Positions 13,729 to 55,207 of a stretch of 64,000 nt of DNA are shown here, piece by piece; within the stretch, counting starts at the first letter, position 1, and the number at the start of each line of letters is the position of its first letter. This DNA comes from Amphiduros pacificus (Eukaryota; Annelida; Polychaeta; Phyllodocida; Hesionidae), in the NCBI GenBank assembly GCA_949316495.1, contig OX439010.1, forward strand, positions 12,322,809 to 12,386,808, written 5' to 3'. The notes beneath the pieces were generated by a model that ran no database searches, was not told the origin of the DNA, and saw nothing but the letters and a program-made list of their open reading frames with translations. Position numbers and translations under genes: made by a program.

Positions 13729-13984
13729 CTGTTTATTATCACTGGAATCTATGCGGACAATAACATGAGAAAAGGCTACAATATGGCAATGGAATCTTAT
13801 ATTATGCACAGTTGGTAATCAAATACACACGTCTCTCATCTTATTTAACCAAATTGTCCACCCCAACAGGGAATCATAACTGGAGTTGCTAGGATGACAC
13901 ATAGACATCTAAGCTTCTAGGTAGTGACTTCATCTTGTATTACTCAATCCAAGATGAAAGGTTCATCAAATTAAATGGTTAATT

Positions 13985-14115
13985 TAAATGTCACACAAAC
14001 TGGACTAGTTGAATGTTGCGCAAAATGGTTCACTTGAATGTCACGGAAAATGGTCAAGTTCGATGTCGCACAAAATGGTCGAGTTGAATTTTGCACAACA
14101 GAGTCAAGTTGACTA
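13985..14115. repeat. Degenerate ~29-bp repeat
   Basis: Five worn copies of AAAATGGTCAAGTTGAATG with TCGCAC or TCACAC. Confidence 0.65.
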
Positions 14116-15201
14116 TCATTGCAAAAAGGATATGTAAACATAAAATGGAAAAATGTTGATAACTAAGAACATTTTAAACAGACAAATTAAACCACAATTT
14201 CAGTTTATAATATAAAAGAATGACATCAGTACCGAAGTGGCGTCTTTGCCTATGTGCATGAATGTCTCTTGACCAATAAAAGGACTGAAAATAATCTATT
14301 GGTTACCTCCAATATGATGAAATTGGCCAGATTTTGTTGACACCGCGATGTGTTATCTAATTTGGATCATACCTTTGTACGGTGTTGGAGTTCTCTAAAA
14401 TGGGAAATGGCATTTTTACGACTCTTTCAGCAAATCATAGTTATAATGGCCTATTTCTACCAGGCTTTGTAGATTGAGAGTAATTACAGGGTTCCAAACT
14501 CATTTATCTGATTTCCTCACAGGTCTGTATTGTAAATTACTGACTATTCCAAGGCCTTAAAACACTGCAGTCAATGAAGCTTTGAGTTTGAATTTGAGTT
14601 TGAGATTTATAGTATTTCACGTCACGTTCAACATTTTGTTATTTGTATCATGATAATACCAACTTAAAGAAGTAGATTTAGTGCTGCCTCATTGATATGT
14701 CAACCCCTCCAATCACCAAGTCACATCGCTTTTCTCTCGAAGTCTCAAACTGAGGCTATATCTATGAAAGCAGAATGAGACATTAGATGTGTCAGACATC
14801 TACGCAAGCGAAAACAAAGCATCCCCCTCCCCTCAAATGCACCGGCCTATATCAGGTCAACTGTCAAGGCCATTAAAACCAGAGTGAATATAAAACTGGC
14901 AACAATAGAATATGAACCTGTCATCTCTCACCCTGTAGTAATAACCAACTATGGCGCAGATGAATTGCTTTACAAACTGTGAGAGCGGGGCTGGTTTGGA
15001 GCTGTTTGAGTTAGATCAATATAATGTTACTACAGCAATATCATCATGATCTGGGTTCTATGGGCAAATATATTCCCATTAAGCATGAAAATGTGACATT
15101 GTCCAGACTTATCAGGACGCCTGCATGGGATGGCAGTCCTAAATCTTCTTACACACAGTAACCTACCAATCCTGGTACTGAGCAATGGGAAAACTAGATA
15201 C

Positions 15202-15277
15202 CTTGTGACAAATGTCATGAAAGGCACTGTAATAGTCTGTGGTGTCAACGATAATAGTAGAAATGGCTACAAGCAGA
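15202..15277 (-). CDS. Possible small exon, unidentified
   Basis: A short open segment between CTGCTTGTAG|CC and CACAAG|GTATCT, reading AISTIIVDTTDYYSAFHD and ending ICHK. The phase (0) would join 13631-13728. The evidence is splice sites and composition only. Confidence 0.2.
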
Positions 15278-18130
15278 TTCCCTCATACTTTATACATTGT
15301 ACTGGTTGATACCTGACCTAAAGACCTTGCTCTTGTATTCCGTTCCAGTATCTCAATAATGGAAATAAACATACCCTAGACCGAGATTTGAACAGAAGGG
15401 AGACATATAATGAAAATGGAAATATTCTGAAATCTTTCTTTACATTTTGGGGAATATATAATCAAAAAAAATTTAACACTCTTGACCCATATTCTCCTAC
15501 AAAATGGTAAAGTTGAGTTCAGCAAGTTTAACTCATTGTGCTCCCCAATATTTCTATTTTCTTTTCACAATATCACTTAACTTCACTACTGCTCTTTAAT
15601 TGTTGTGTACTCTTAAATAATACGCTTTATTTCCTTTTCTTGCTGCTCTAACTTAAACAAAAATGTTTCTATTATATTCTGTTCTATTTACTTAAAACTA
15701 ATATATCTATTATTCCCTTCTATTTTTGCATTTTTATGATCAAATTAATATTCCCGTTTTTTCTGTTCGACACTTTTCTATTTTGAATATTTTGAAGTAA
15801 ATTCTGAAAATCTAAGATGGCTATATAGCACAGAATAAATACAAAAGCTTTATAAGCAACTTTATTTATTTATTCATATCTGTAGGTTTATAAATACATC
15901 CTCCCATCCTTGGCCCCATATTAAGCAGATACTCCAGTGTGGTAACGATGTCAACGATTCAGAAAATATCTGCACAGATCTTGCTTCTCTGTCTCCAATT
16001 TACAATTTATTATTATCTGTACACAGAATGTTTGGCTTAGAATTTGGACTATAATTGGAGTGTGTGCCAATATTAAACTGAACTTAAAAGGAATAAATCT
16101 CTGGCTGGAGAAATAGAACAAGAGTATCTCTTCCTCTATATTCTTTGCCAACTTAAAATTTTTGCCAACTTTCTAGAACACATCATGATGTGGATACCAA
16201 ATAAAACAAACCTAATATTATAGTTAGTGAATAAGGTCCATGCTAAATGCATCCATCAAAATGCTATCGTCAAACACACCTCCTGCATGCTAAGTGAATG
16301 ACATCATTGTTGTATACAAATATATATAGCCCTGGGCTATAGACATATTTATTCAGGCATGACATTGTTAAAAGTCCATGTTAGAGTCCCCATATCAAGT
16401 GTGAATAGGGAAACTTTCGAAAAATGATAGAAACCCCCTGTTCATGTTTTTCTTGATTGTTCATTTCTTTGTTATGTGTTTACTCAAGCATGACATGGTC
16501 GAATGTCCATGTCTGAATACTTCATAATGTAAATCCATACCAAATAAAATAAAACTAATAGTAAATGCAGAAAATGTCTACATTAAAGTTTTAACTACTG
16601 GACCAATTCCCCATTCCATATACACACATTGCATGGCACGTGAGTCAATAAATGTGGGTAAGAAAATCAATAAGTTAAAATGATTGTAACATATAATTGT
16701 GTTTATTGAGAAAACAATGATGCCAATATGATATTATACAATAATATTTTCATCAATTCCGAGAGATGTTTGAAGTTGTTACGTACTGCGTGGACTGAAC
16801 TGTAGAAACAAGGTAGCACCTTTCTAGTTAAGCACAACTTTTCTCTTACATCAACACATGTTTCATAAACTCCTTATTTAGTTATTGAAAATGACTTAAA
16901 TAAAATATTTGAAAGTATTTTACATTTTACCAATCAAAATATATATTGTTACCTATTTTAGTTTAAATTTGATTTATTTTTCATCATCATCATAGTATGG
17001 CTTTAATTATTAATATGGCTATGTACAAAACAAAAATAACAGAAAACAAAAAATATAAAAGTAAGAAAATGATGAAATATAAGCACTTGATATATACGGG
17101 TAATGATATATTGCCCGCTGTAACCCATTAGTATCAAATACATTCTGTGTGGAGTTCTCTCAGTTTCAGAAACCATTCCGTCCCAACTATTTACATTGCA
17201 TACTTTTAACAGCCTTTGCTAGGAGACAAAAATAATGTGAACATGCATCTAAATCAGTTAAGGATATAATAATAATAATAATAATTTTCCCAGTGTATAA
17301 CCCTGCATACTTCAAGATAGTTATATACCCTCAGTCATTCCCTCTACCCTAAAGACCTACGCCAGAACCCAACATTGTATGACATATTTTCATTCCCATG
17401 TAATATTCCCAGCTATGTCATTCTGAGGGACACTTAATTGTACACATCATGAATGTGTCAGAATAGAAAAAATTATCACATCGGACATTTTTGCTTCTCT
17501 TCTACCACATTTCATTGCATGAATACTTAACTGGTTAAAATATATTGCCAATTCTTATACTCATACTAATTTGATCATATTAGGGTGTGGCAAATAATTA
17601 AGAGAGAAAATACAACAAACATGGACCGTATATAAATATCTTCATTATCACCATGATTTATCATCAATTCATATTTAGGCACTTGATAATTGAATGGGTC
17701 ACAAGGAGATACACATGATTAATTAATGCATAATAACAATAATAACAATAATAATATTAATAGCATACACAGTATTAAGAAAGCATATCATATCCCTTAA
17801 AACACTGTACAGAAAATAAGAGGGACATATTTAAATATCCTCATTTATGAAGTCAAGGAAGTTTGTTCTACTCTTTCAGGAATAATAAATAAGTAGCATC
17901 TCTAAACTCACTGTCATAGTAAAGGGCCTATCACATTGAACAGTGACAGGCCAGAGCTTACTGTAAGCTTGAATATTTGACATTAAGGCGTTTGTGAAGG
18001 CCGTACCAAGCCTGTCAGCACTTTTCATGGTTTTTTTTTACATATTTGATGCAGTTTGGTCCCAGCTCTGGCACGAGAAGCCTCTAAACTTCTTTACTTT
18101 TTTTGGCATCATAATTTTCTATGGTTCTGT
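15278..18130. other. AT-rich sequence downstream of PRRC1, no gene seen
   Basis: Contains short AAT/AAC runs (17266-17285, 17735-17765). No open frame here has coding character. Confidence 0.6.
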
Positions 18131-18136
18131 TTTTAT
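18131..18136 (-). promoter_or_regulatory. Possible PRRC1 poly(A) signal
   Basis: This is the first AATAAA on the minus strand below the PRRC1 stop, giving a 3' UTR of about 0.7 kb. No strong GU-rich element follows it, so another site may be used. Confidence 0.22.
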
Positions 18137-18868
18137 TAATTATGCCCTTTGGACATTTTCCTTAGTTGGCAAACTACAAGTTTTAAGTAAAACTTAAATG
18201 TATGTTATACAGAGATTAATATTCAATGTCGTAATATTTTAAAGTTTCAGTCAGGCTCTTGTCATGTGAAAGAGAAAAATAAACATAATTCCAATCTGAA
18301 AATAATTTCAATAAGTAGCTGAATAGAAACTACATATCCAATAAATATCAAATCACAAACTTTATACAAGTGGCAAACTATTGATTATAATAGTGCACTG
18401 ACATAACATGTATAAGCACGGCAAATGACAACTGACCGTTGTTCTGTTTGATATAAAAAAAGGAATACATGAGAAAGAAATAATTTGTCTTCTCTCGTAA
18501 GAACATCTACCATGCTTCTCCAGACATTGTCTCTGAAATGCTTGTAACAGCAGATTATATGACACGGATGATATATTAGCGGTAGAGCCATTGATTTGCC
18601 TGTACTTCACTGGGATGACTGTCATGGTTAGCTGCACCGGGGCGGCATGTTGGGACCTCGATCGGGGTGTGTGGTCAGTAATATCCCACTCCTTCTTTTC
18701 TCCACTACAAAACGGCAAGCCACCCAGTCTACTGTTATCTATGACCTTTACGACCCCAAGAGCAATGACCTTGATCAAACATGGCAAATATTCTTACAGT
18801 TACATATACATAAATGTCCTTGCGATATAACCTATAGGTAATTATATAAATAGGTTCAGATGCTAAGA

Positions 18869-49120
<30,252 letters not shown>

Positions 49121-49130
49121 TCTCCTGCAA

Positions 49131-51005
49131 ACCAAGCACACAGGCCAGATTTAGTCTGGGATCTCTTGGCAAGTTTGTAGCACTCCAACCAAGCACACAG
49201 GCCAGATTTAGTCTGGGATCTCTTGGCAAGTTTGTAGCACTCAAACCAAGCACACAGGCCAGATTTAGTCTGGGATCTCTTGGCAAGTTTGTAGCACTCC
49301 AACCAAGCACACAGGCCGGATTTAGTCTGGGATCTCTTGGCAAGTTTGTAACACTCCAACCAAGCACACAGGCCAGATTTAGTCTGGGGTCTCTTGGCAA
49401 GTTTGTAGCAACCAAACCAAGCACACAGGCCAGATTTAGTCTGGGATCTCTTGGCAAGTTTGTAACACTCAAACCAAGCACACAGGCCAAATTTAGTCTG
49501 GGACCTCTTGGCAAGTTTGTAACACTCAAACCAAGCACACAGGCCAGATTTAGTCTGGGATCTCTTGGCAAGTTTGTAACACTCCAACCAAGCACACAGG
49601 CCAGATTTAGTCTGGGGTCTCTTGGCAAGTTTGTAACACTCCAACCAAGCACACAGGCCAAATTTAGTCTGGGACCTCTTGGCAAGTTTGTAACACTCAA
49701 ACCAAGCACACAGGCCAGATTTAGTCTGGGATCTCTTGGCAAGTTTGTAACACTCAAACCAAGCACACAGGCCGGATTTAGTCTGGGATCTCTTGGCAAG
49801 TTTGTAACACTCAAACCAAGCACACAGGCCAAATTTAGTCTGGGACCTCTTGGCAAATTTGTAACACTCCAACCAAGCACACAGGCCAGATTTAGTCTGG
49901 GATCTCTTGGCAAGTTTGTAACACTCAAACCAAGCACACAGGTCAGATTTAGTCTGGGATCTCTTGGCAAGTTTGTAACACTCCAACCAAGCACACAGGC
50001 CAGATTTAGTCTGGGATCTCTTGGCAAGTTTTTAGCACTCAAACCAAGCACACAGGCCAGATTTAGTCTGGGATCTTTTGGCAAGTTTGTAGCACTCCAA
50101 CCAAGCACACAGGCCAGATTTAGTCTGGGATCTCTTGGCAAGTTTGTAACACTCAAACCAAGCACACAGGCCAGATTTAGTCTGGGATCTCTTGGCAAGT
50201 TTGTAACACTCCAACCAAGCACACAGGCCAGATTTAGTCTGGGATCTCTTGGCAAGTTTGTAACACTCCAACCAAGCACACAGGCCAGATTTAGTCTGGG
50301 ATCTCTTGGCAAGTTTGTAACACTCAAACCAAGCACACAGGCCAGATTTAGTCTGGGGTCTCTTGGCAAGTTTGTAACACTCAAACCAAGCACACAGGCC
50401 AGATTTAGTCTGGGGTCTCTTGGCAAGTTTGTAACACTCAAACCAAGCACACAGGCCAGATTTAGTCTGGGATCTCTTGGCAAGTTTGTAACACTCAAAC
50501 CAAGTTCACAGGCCAGATTTAGTCTGGGATCTCTTGGCAAGTTTGTAACACTCCAACCAAGCACACAGGCCAGATTTAGTCTGGGATCTCTTGGCAAGTT
50601 TGTAGCACTCAAACCAAGCACACAGGCCAGATTTAGTCTGGGATCTCTTGGCAAGTTTGTAACACTCAAACCAAGCACACAGGCCAGATTTAGTCTGGGA
50701 TCTCTTGGCAAGTTTGTAACACTCAAACCAAGCACACAGGCCAGATTTAGTCTGGGATCTCTTGGCAAGTTTGTAGCACTCAAACCAAGCACACAGGCCA
50801 GATTTAGTCTGGGATCTCTTGGCAAGTTTGTAACACTCAAACCAAGCACACAGGCCAGATTTAGTCTGGGATCTTTTGGCAAATTTGTAGCACTCAAACC
50901 AAGCACACAGGCCAGATTTAGTCTGGGATCTCTTGGCAAGTTTGTAACACTCAAACCAAGCACACAGGCCAGATTTAGTCTGGGATCTCTTGGCAAGTTT
51001 GTAAC
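49131..51005 (-). repeat. 57-bp satellite, larger block (about 33 units)
   Basis: Near-identical 57-bp units, differing mainly by AA/CC, G/A and AC/GC at fixed sites. Because 57 is divisible by three, long open frames run through it on the minus strand (19-residue repeats such as NLPRDPRLNLACVLG). These carry no other sign of coding. On the PRRC1 sense strand each unit contains GACTAAATC and, about 25 bases later, GCTTGGTTTGAG. The final unit ends in the real PRRC1 acceptor GCTTGGTTTGCAG. Confidence 0.95.
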
Positions 51006-51025
51006 CACTCCAGGGAACAAGCCGG
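51006..51025 (+). repeat. Left terminal inverted repeat of the 4.2-kb transposon
   Basis: 20 bp, perfect inverse of 55188-55207. A few further positions beyond it match imperfectly. It is preceded by target duplication TAAC at 51002-51005. Confidence 0.9.
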
Positions 51026-51776
51026 ATCAGGGTGGACAGGCCATCCACCCCTCCATCTGGGGGCTCAGTTTGGTTTACAGTTATCTGTTAATTGCCCTGT
51101 TGCATCAAGCAATTTGTCTTAATTCATATCATCACCAATTAACAACCAGGGTTCATTTTATGTAACTCCAGTTATAAGGGAAGCTAGATATAGCCTGCAC
51201 CAGGTATAAAGCACACAAAACAATTATTTTGCTGGCCACATGTGTGAGCCAGACCAACTTCTGTCAAACTTTAACTTTCTCTAATCTGTGCAATTGACTG
51301 AAAGATAGTGACCAGCATTTTGACACATATCAGTGTTGTGACATATTCTTTGTGTAAAATGTGTATATTGCATACAATTGATACACATACTAGCTAATGA
51401 ATATTTTTACTGTGTTATATTGAAATAACTTATCTATAGTTGCATTACATTAAGTGGTGAATTAGGTGTCAAAATAATTTGTTCTGATTACTGAGGGAAA
51501 ATCAAAGCTGTGAGATGCCAGGTGTCAGTCAGAGATAGCTAGTCAGTGTTGGGTCTCTGATCACACTGTAAGCGTGAAATGCCAGCTGTCAGGCAGATTG
51601 GGGTGTGAGATGCTAACAGGGCAAATCTCCTGATTGACACTGGCTGTGATTGACTATATACTGTTAACAAGGTAAAATCAACTATTAGAAGCAGATCATG
51701 TCATCTCACCGACAATAAGATAGGTGTCAACTTGCTGAAACTCTTGGATGAGGATAAATGTCTCAAAGACCATTAC

Positions 51777-54533
51777 ATGGCAACATTTCCCCCACTTCAC
51801 TTGAGAAAGTCTAAAATCACCAATTTGTTCTCAGCTTACAAGGATGCTGGCCTTGTAGAGATACTGATGTACATGAAAATTGATGCCAACCAAGAGTGGG
51901 CAAAGCTAGTTTGTAATGAGCATATTGACACAGCAACCAAGTATGTGCGTCGGTTGTCACAAACATTTCACACAGCATTCATGTTGACATTTATGAAATC
52001 ACTACCACCTGCTGATGCAGCCCTCCTTCTTGATGATCTGTTGACAAAAGAATCTGACATATCATCATCACGGTGGGGAAAGTTGTTTGCTGAGTTCATG
52101 TGCAAGGGAAGCAGTGAAAATGCAACATTTGCTCTCCATGCAGACATGATGAACCATTGTGATGAAATCATTGCCATAGCCCTGGCAGAGCGGTTGGGTG
52201 GAGAATGTGGCTACCAGCTTCTACTTGCCTCTGTGAAATCATCACTCATATTCTCATTTGTAAATGGGGCCAGTTCATATGCACCATACACAACACGACT
52301 ACTGGCACATTACTATGCTCTTCCTCATTTTGACAAACAACAAACAGCAACATTGTTCAGTACTCCAATCAGAAACAGTGTGACCAACTTTGGGGGTGAC
52401 ACAAAACGAGAGTTGGACCATCAAGATGTACTGAAGGCTTTTAGGTCTGGCTCTACCCCTGAATCTGTTCTTTGGAGAATGTGTTTGATTGATATACTGA
52501 CAGGAGAGAAACCAGTGAATGAGAAACTTGTGAATAAGATTGACAATCTAGGGTGGAACCTCACAAATCATGACTTGCAGCACATATACAGGGGAGCATC
52601 TCTGATCATGAGAAAAGGTGGTCTCTCCCTCTCACATAGTGAAGTTCCACAGAACATGTATTCAAAAGAGAACAAAGCACTTCCATTGTCCATATTAGAT
52701 AGCACAAGTGAGGATGTGGGCAGGTTCCTATTGCTGAGGTTTCTCATCAAACAGGGTATTTGTGGGTTCACTTTGAGTGACCTACCTGAATGTATAACAG
52801 GCCCAAAAGAACTTGTCCAGAAAGCCAAGAACAGCAAAGGAGTGACTGTACGGAGAAGCAGTGTGAAACCGGAGAAAATTAAAAAAACAACACAACAGGT
52901 AGAAGAAGAGAAACGCAAAAAAAGACTAGCTTGTGATGTAAAGGTGCTAGAGGCCATGAGCTCAAAGATGAATGCATGTCAGGCTTTGGTAAACTCAGCC
53001 TGTGAAAAAAGGGTAACACAGAAATCAAGTGGGGTTCCAGCTGCACTGACCGGCTTACTCACAAACTCTCGCTCACCAGCAAGTGTGCAACAGGAACTCT
53101 CAGATGAGAACCTTATATTCCTTGACTGTGACACTGCTCCTAGAGAACTCAGAAAAGGAGTAAAGCTTGTGACAATGGAGTTTGCAGGAGTGAAGTTCAA
53201 AGTTCATGCTGAGTCAGGAGTAGAATACATCAGATATGTCCAGAACTGTGTCATAAAACCACTCACTGTCATGTTTCCTCATGCAGGGAGATTTGTTCTC
53301 TGTGAAGAGAAATACAGTTTCACTCCAGATGACTTCAAAGCAGCAACCAGAAACAAGAGGCAGGCTGGTGCTAAATCTGGTATCGTGCACCTCCACTCAC
53401 CAAGTGATATTCTTAGTGATGACAAATTTGACAGGGAGGCAATCACTGGTACTTCATCAGGCAAACAGCTCATTAGTGAGTATCTGGCTGCAAATGCAAC
53501 ACGACTATCACTCAAGAATGTGACACTAGATATTGACAGTGAGCTTCATCTGTCAGACTGTATTTGTGATGAAGAAGTATGCAAGTGTAGCAGGTTTGCC
53601 ATCCCTGTACGATGTACTTTTAATGAGAATGGACAGTCCAACACCCAGCTCCTTCATGACACCAAGCAGAGGAAAGGAGAGGCTGAAATGTCACAAGTAG
53701 ACTGGGTTGTCAACAACATGTCTGCTGGAGAGAACATTGTCAGTGTAGTCACATCTGGGGACATTGATGCTGTGATTGCTCACATATTTGCCATCTCCTT
53801 GAAGTGTCCCCGAAGAAATGATGGATCCTTTCCATGTGAAGTACATGTATTCCTGCAGAAGCCTGGGAGACGTTATGACATTTATAATGTCACCAGCATC
53901 ATCCACAAGCTGGAACACAAGTATGGTCCCCAGGGAGGTGTGAAAGCAGCAGCTGTTCTCTGTATGGGAGGCAATGACTTCCTGCCGGGGTACTTTGGCA
54001 TCTCACATCTGGCCATAGCCTCACTAGCTATGAACAATGCTTACTTCTGCCAGAGGCTCATCTCTGTTAGAGATGGACATGTGACCCTAAATACCGAAAT
54101 ATACCTGGAGCTCATCAAATTCTTGTATTGTCCAAAGAGACTCAATGCTGCAGAAACACACATCAATGATGTACGCAATGCTACCATCCAAACACAGAAG
54201 GCAGGAAAGCTGCAGCGCCTTTACAGGAATCCCCAGTTGTGGATGCCTCCTGTCACAGCACTGGTTGAGATGGCCAAGCCCACAAATCTTCAGCTGAGCT
54301 ATCTCATGACTGCTGGAGATCCCGAGGCTGTTCTACCTGACTTCCTGGCCCCAGGTTGCCTTGTGAAATCTGCACAGGGAAATGTCAGTTTTTATTTGGG
54401 ACCTCATTCACATGTAGAAGAAGCAGCCATCATACGCCAAGCAAGCCAGAAGAGGCCAGCACCGACAACCAGTCACAATGAATGTGACACCAAACGAAGG
54501 AGAATAAAAAAGAGAAAGCTGAACCTGTCATAA
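51777..54533 (+). CDS. Transposon-borne protein with a FEN1/XPG-like nuclease domain
   Basis: One uninterrupted frame, open from 51732; the first ATG at 51777 gives 918 residues. Residue numbers here count from 51732, where that Met is residue 16. Residues 20-300 are mostly alpha-helical in character and include SFVNGASSYAPYTTRLLAHYY (175-195). That resembles the NYARY...Y motif of large uncharacterised invertebrate proteins which, as I recall them, end in a PIN/FEN-like domain. Residues 380-400 are a charged Lys/Glu/Arg segment. Residues 521-544 (FVLCEEKYSF...ATRNKR) resemble the second acidic motif of XPG-N. A CxC cluster lies at 610-628 (Cys 610, 612, 617, 619, 628). GEAE (649-652), SGDID (675-679) and GGND (746-749) match the acidic residues of the XPG-I/FEN1 core in order. 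A basic tail (921-930) looks like a nuclear localisation signal. AATAAA follows at 54559 and 54846. Upstream exons could add N-terminal sequence; none was identified. It may be the element's transposase or a captured nuclease. Confidence 0.8.
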   Translation: MATFPPLHLRKSKITNLFSAYKDAGLVEILMYMKIDANQEWAKLVCNEHIDTATKYVRRLSQTFHTAFMLTFMKSLPPADAALLLDDLLTKESDISSSRWGKLFAEFMCKGSSENATFALHADMMNHCDEIIAIALAERLGGECGYQLLLASVKSSLIFSFVNGASSYAPYTTRLLAHYYALPHFDKQQTATLFSTPIRNSVTNFGGDTKRELDHQDVLKAFRSGSTPESVLWRMCLIDILTGEKPVNEKLVNKIDNLGWNLTNHDLQHIYRGASLIMRKGGLSLSHSEVPQNMYSKENKALPLSILDSTSEDVGRFLLLRFLIKQGICGFTLSDLPECITGPKELVQKAKNSKGVTVRRSSVKPEKIKKTTQQVEEEKRKKRLACDVKVLEAMSSKMNACQALVNSACEKRVTQKSSGVPAALTGLLTNSRSPASVQQELSDENLIFLDCDTAPRELRKGVKLVTMEFAGVKFKVHAESGVEYIRYVQNCVIKPLTVMFPHAGRFVLCEEKYSFTPDDFKAATRNKRQAGAKSGIVHLHSPSDILSDDKFDREAITGTSSGKQLISEYLAANATRLSLKNVTLDIDSELHLSDCICDEEVCKCSRFAIPVRCTFNENGQSNTQLLHDTKQRKGEAEMSQVDWVVNNMSAGENIVSVVTSGDIDAVIAHIFAISLKCPRRNDGSFPCEVHVFLQKPGRRYDIYNVTSIIHKLEHKYGPQGGVKAAAVLCMGGNDFLPGYFGISHLAIASLAMNNAYFCQRLISVRDGHVTLNTEIYLELIKFLYCPKRLNAAETHINDVRNATIQTQKAGKLQRLYRNPQLWMPPVTALVEMAKPTNLQLSYLMTAGDPEAVLPDFLAPGCLVKSAQGNVSFYLGPHSHVEEAAIIRQASQKRPAPTTSHNECDTKRRRIKKRKLNLS

Positions 54534-54558
54534 AAATGTGACAATGTTAGTGTATGAT

Positions 54559-54564
54559 AATAAA
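54559..54564 (+). promoter_or_regulatory. Poly(A) signal of the transposon gene
   Basis: AATAAA 26 bases after the stop codon; another lies at 54846-54851. Between them, from about 54570 to 54650, a 21-bp AT-rich unit (AAATGATGATTTGTATAT) repeats about four times. Confidence 0.4.
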
Positions 54565-55187
54565 TGATGATAAAAGATGATTTGTATATAAAATGATGAT
54601 TTGTGTATAAAATGATGATTTGTATATAAAATGATGATTTGTATATAAAATATGGAAGTGATATGTATGTAACGTATCCTTATGATATCAAAATATTAAA
54701 TGATCATTTATATATAGAAATGATAAGGAATGAAATATGTAACTTATTCTTATACAAAATATGGTAACTATGGTATACAAAATATAGTGCTAATATTTTC
54801 AATCATCTGTATATATAAAAATACAATAATAATTTATATTGATGAAATAAAAATAAAGTTAACTTTTTTCAAAGTGGCAAATTCTTCTGTCTTGTCTCTA
54901 ACAATTATTACACTACAGTCAAATTCAGCTTTGACTGGTTAGCACAAAATGCATCTCCCTGGTACAAGTGTCAAAATTAGCTTCCCAGTACCATGTTTAG
55001 ATCAGGCAATTAAGTCACTGGCTGGCCAGGTAATTGGCAAATATGCTGTTCTTAATTTAGATGACCTAGTTAATTGCATGTGTACTGAGGAATTTAAGCA
55101 ACTGACTGTCATCACTACCATAATGCTAAAACCACAGACAGGGGGTTGTTATGATAGGAATTCAAAATCACATTTTTTGCCCGGGAC

Positions 55188-55207
55188 CCGGCTTGTTCCC
55201 TGGAGTG
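55188..55207 (-). repeat. Right terminal inverted repeat of the 4.2-kb transposon
   Basis: 20 bp, perfect inverse of 51006-51025. It is followed by TAAC at 55208-55211, after which the 57-bp satellite resumes exactly in register. Confidence 0.9.

Larger units (their letters stand above)
51006..55207 (+). mobile_element. 4.2-kb TIR DNA transposon inserted in the 57-bp satellite
   Basis: The left end begins CACTCCAGGGAACAAG and the right end is the exact reverse complement over 20 bp (51006-51025 and 55188-55207). The four bases TAAC flank both ends (51002-51005 and 55208-55211). In intact satellite units the sequence reads GTTTG-TAAC-ACTCC once, so the empty site can be reconstructed and TAAC is a true target-site duplication. 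CACT ends with a 4-bp duplication recall Chapaev/CMC elements, but the encoded protein is not a transposase type I recognise. About 770 bp lie before the first ATG and 650 bp after the stop. AATTGC-type short motifs recur near both ends. The perfect TIRs and duplication suggest a recent insertion. It lies antisense inside the PRRC1 5' intron. Confidence 0.9.

Noticed and set aside
51732-54533. Large single-exon frame as a host gene
   Set aside because: It lies wholly between perfect TIRs with a target duplication, so it belongs to the transposon. A later host role cannot be excluded but nothing shows it.
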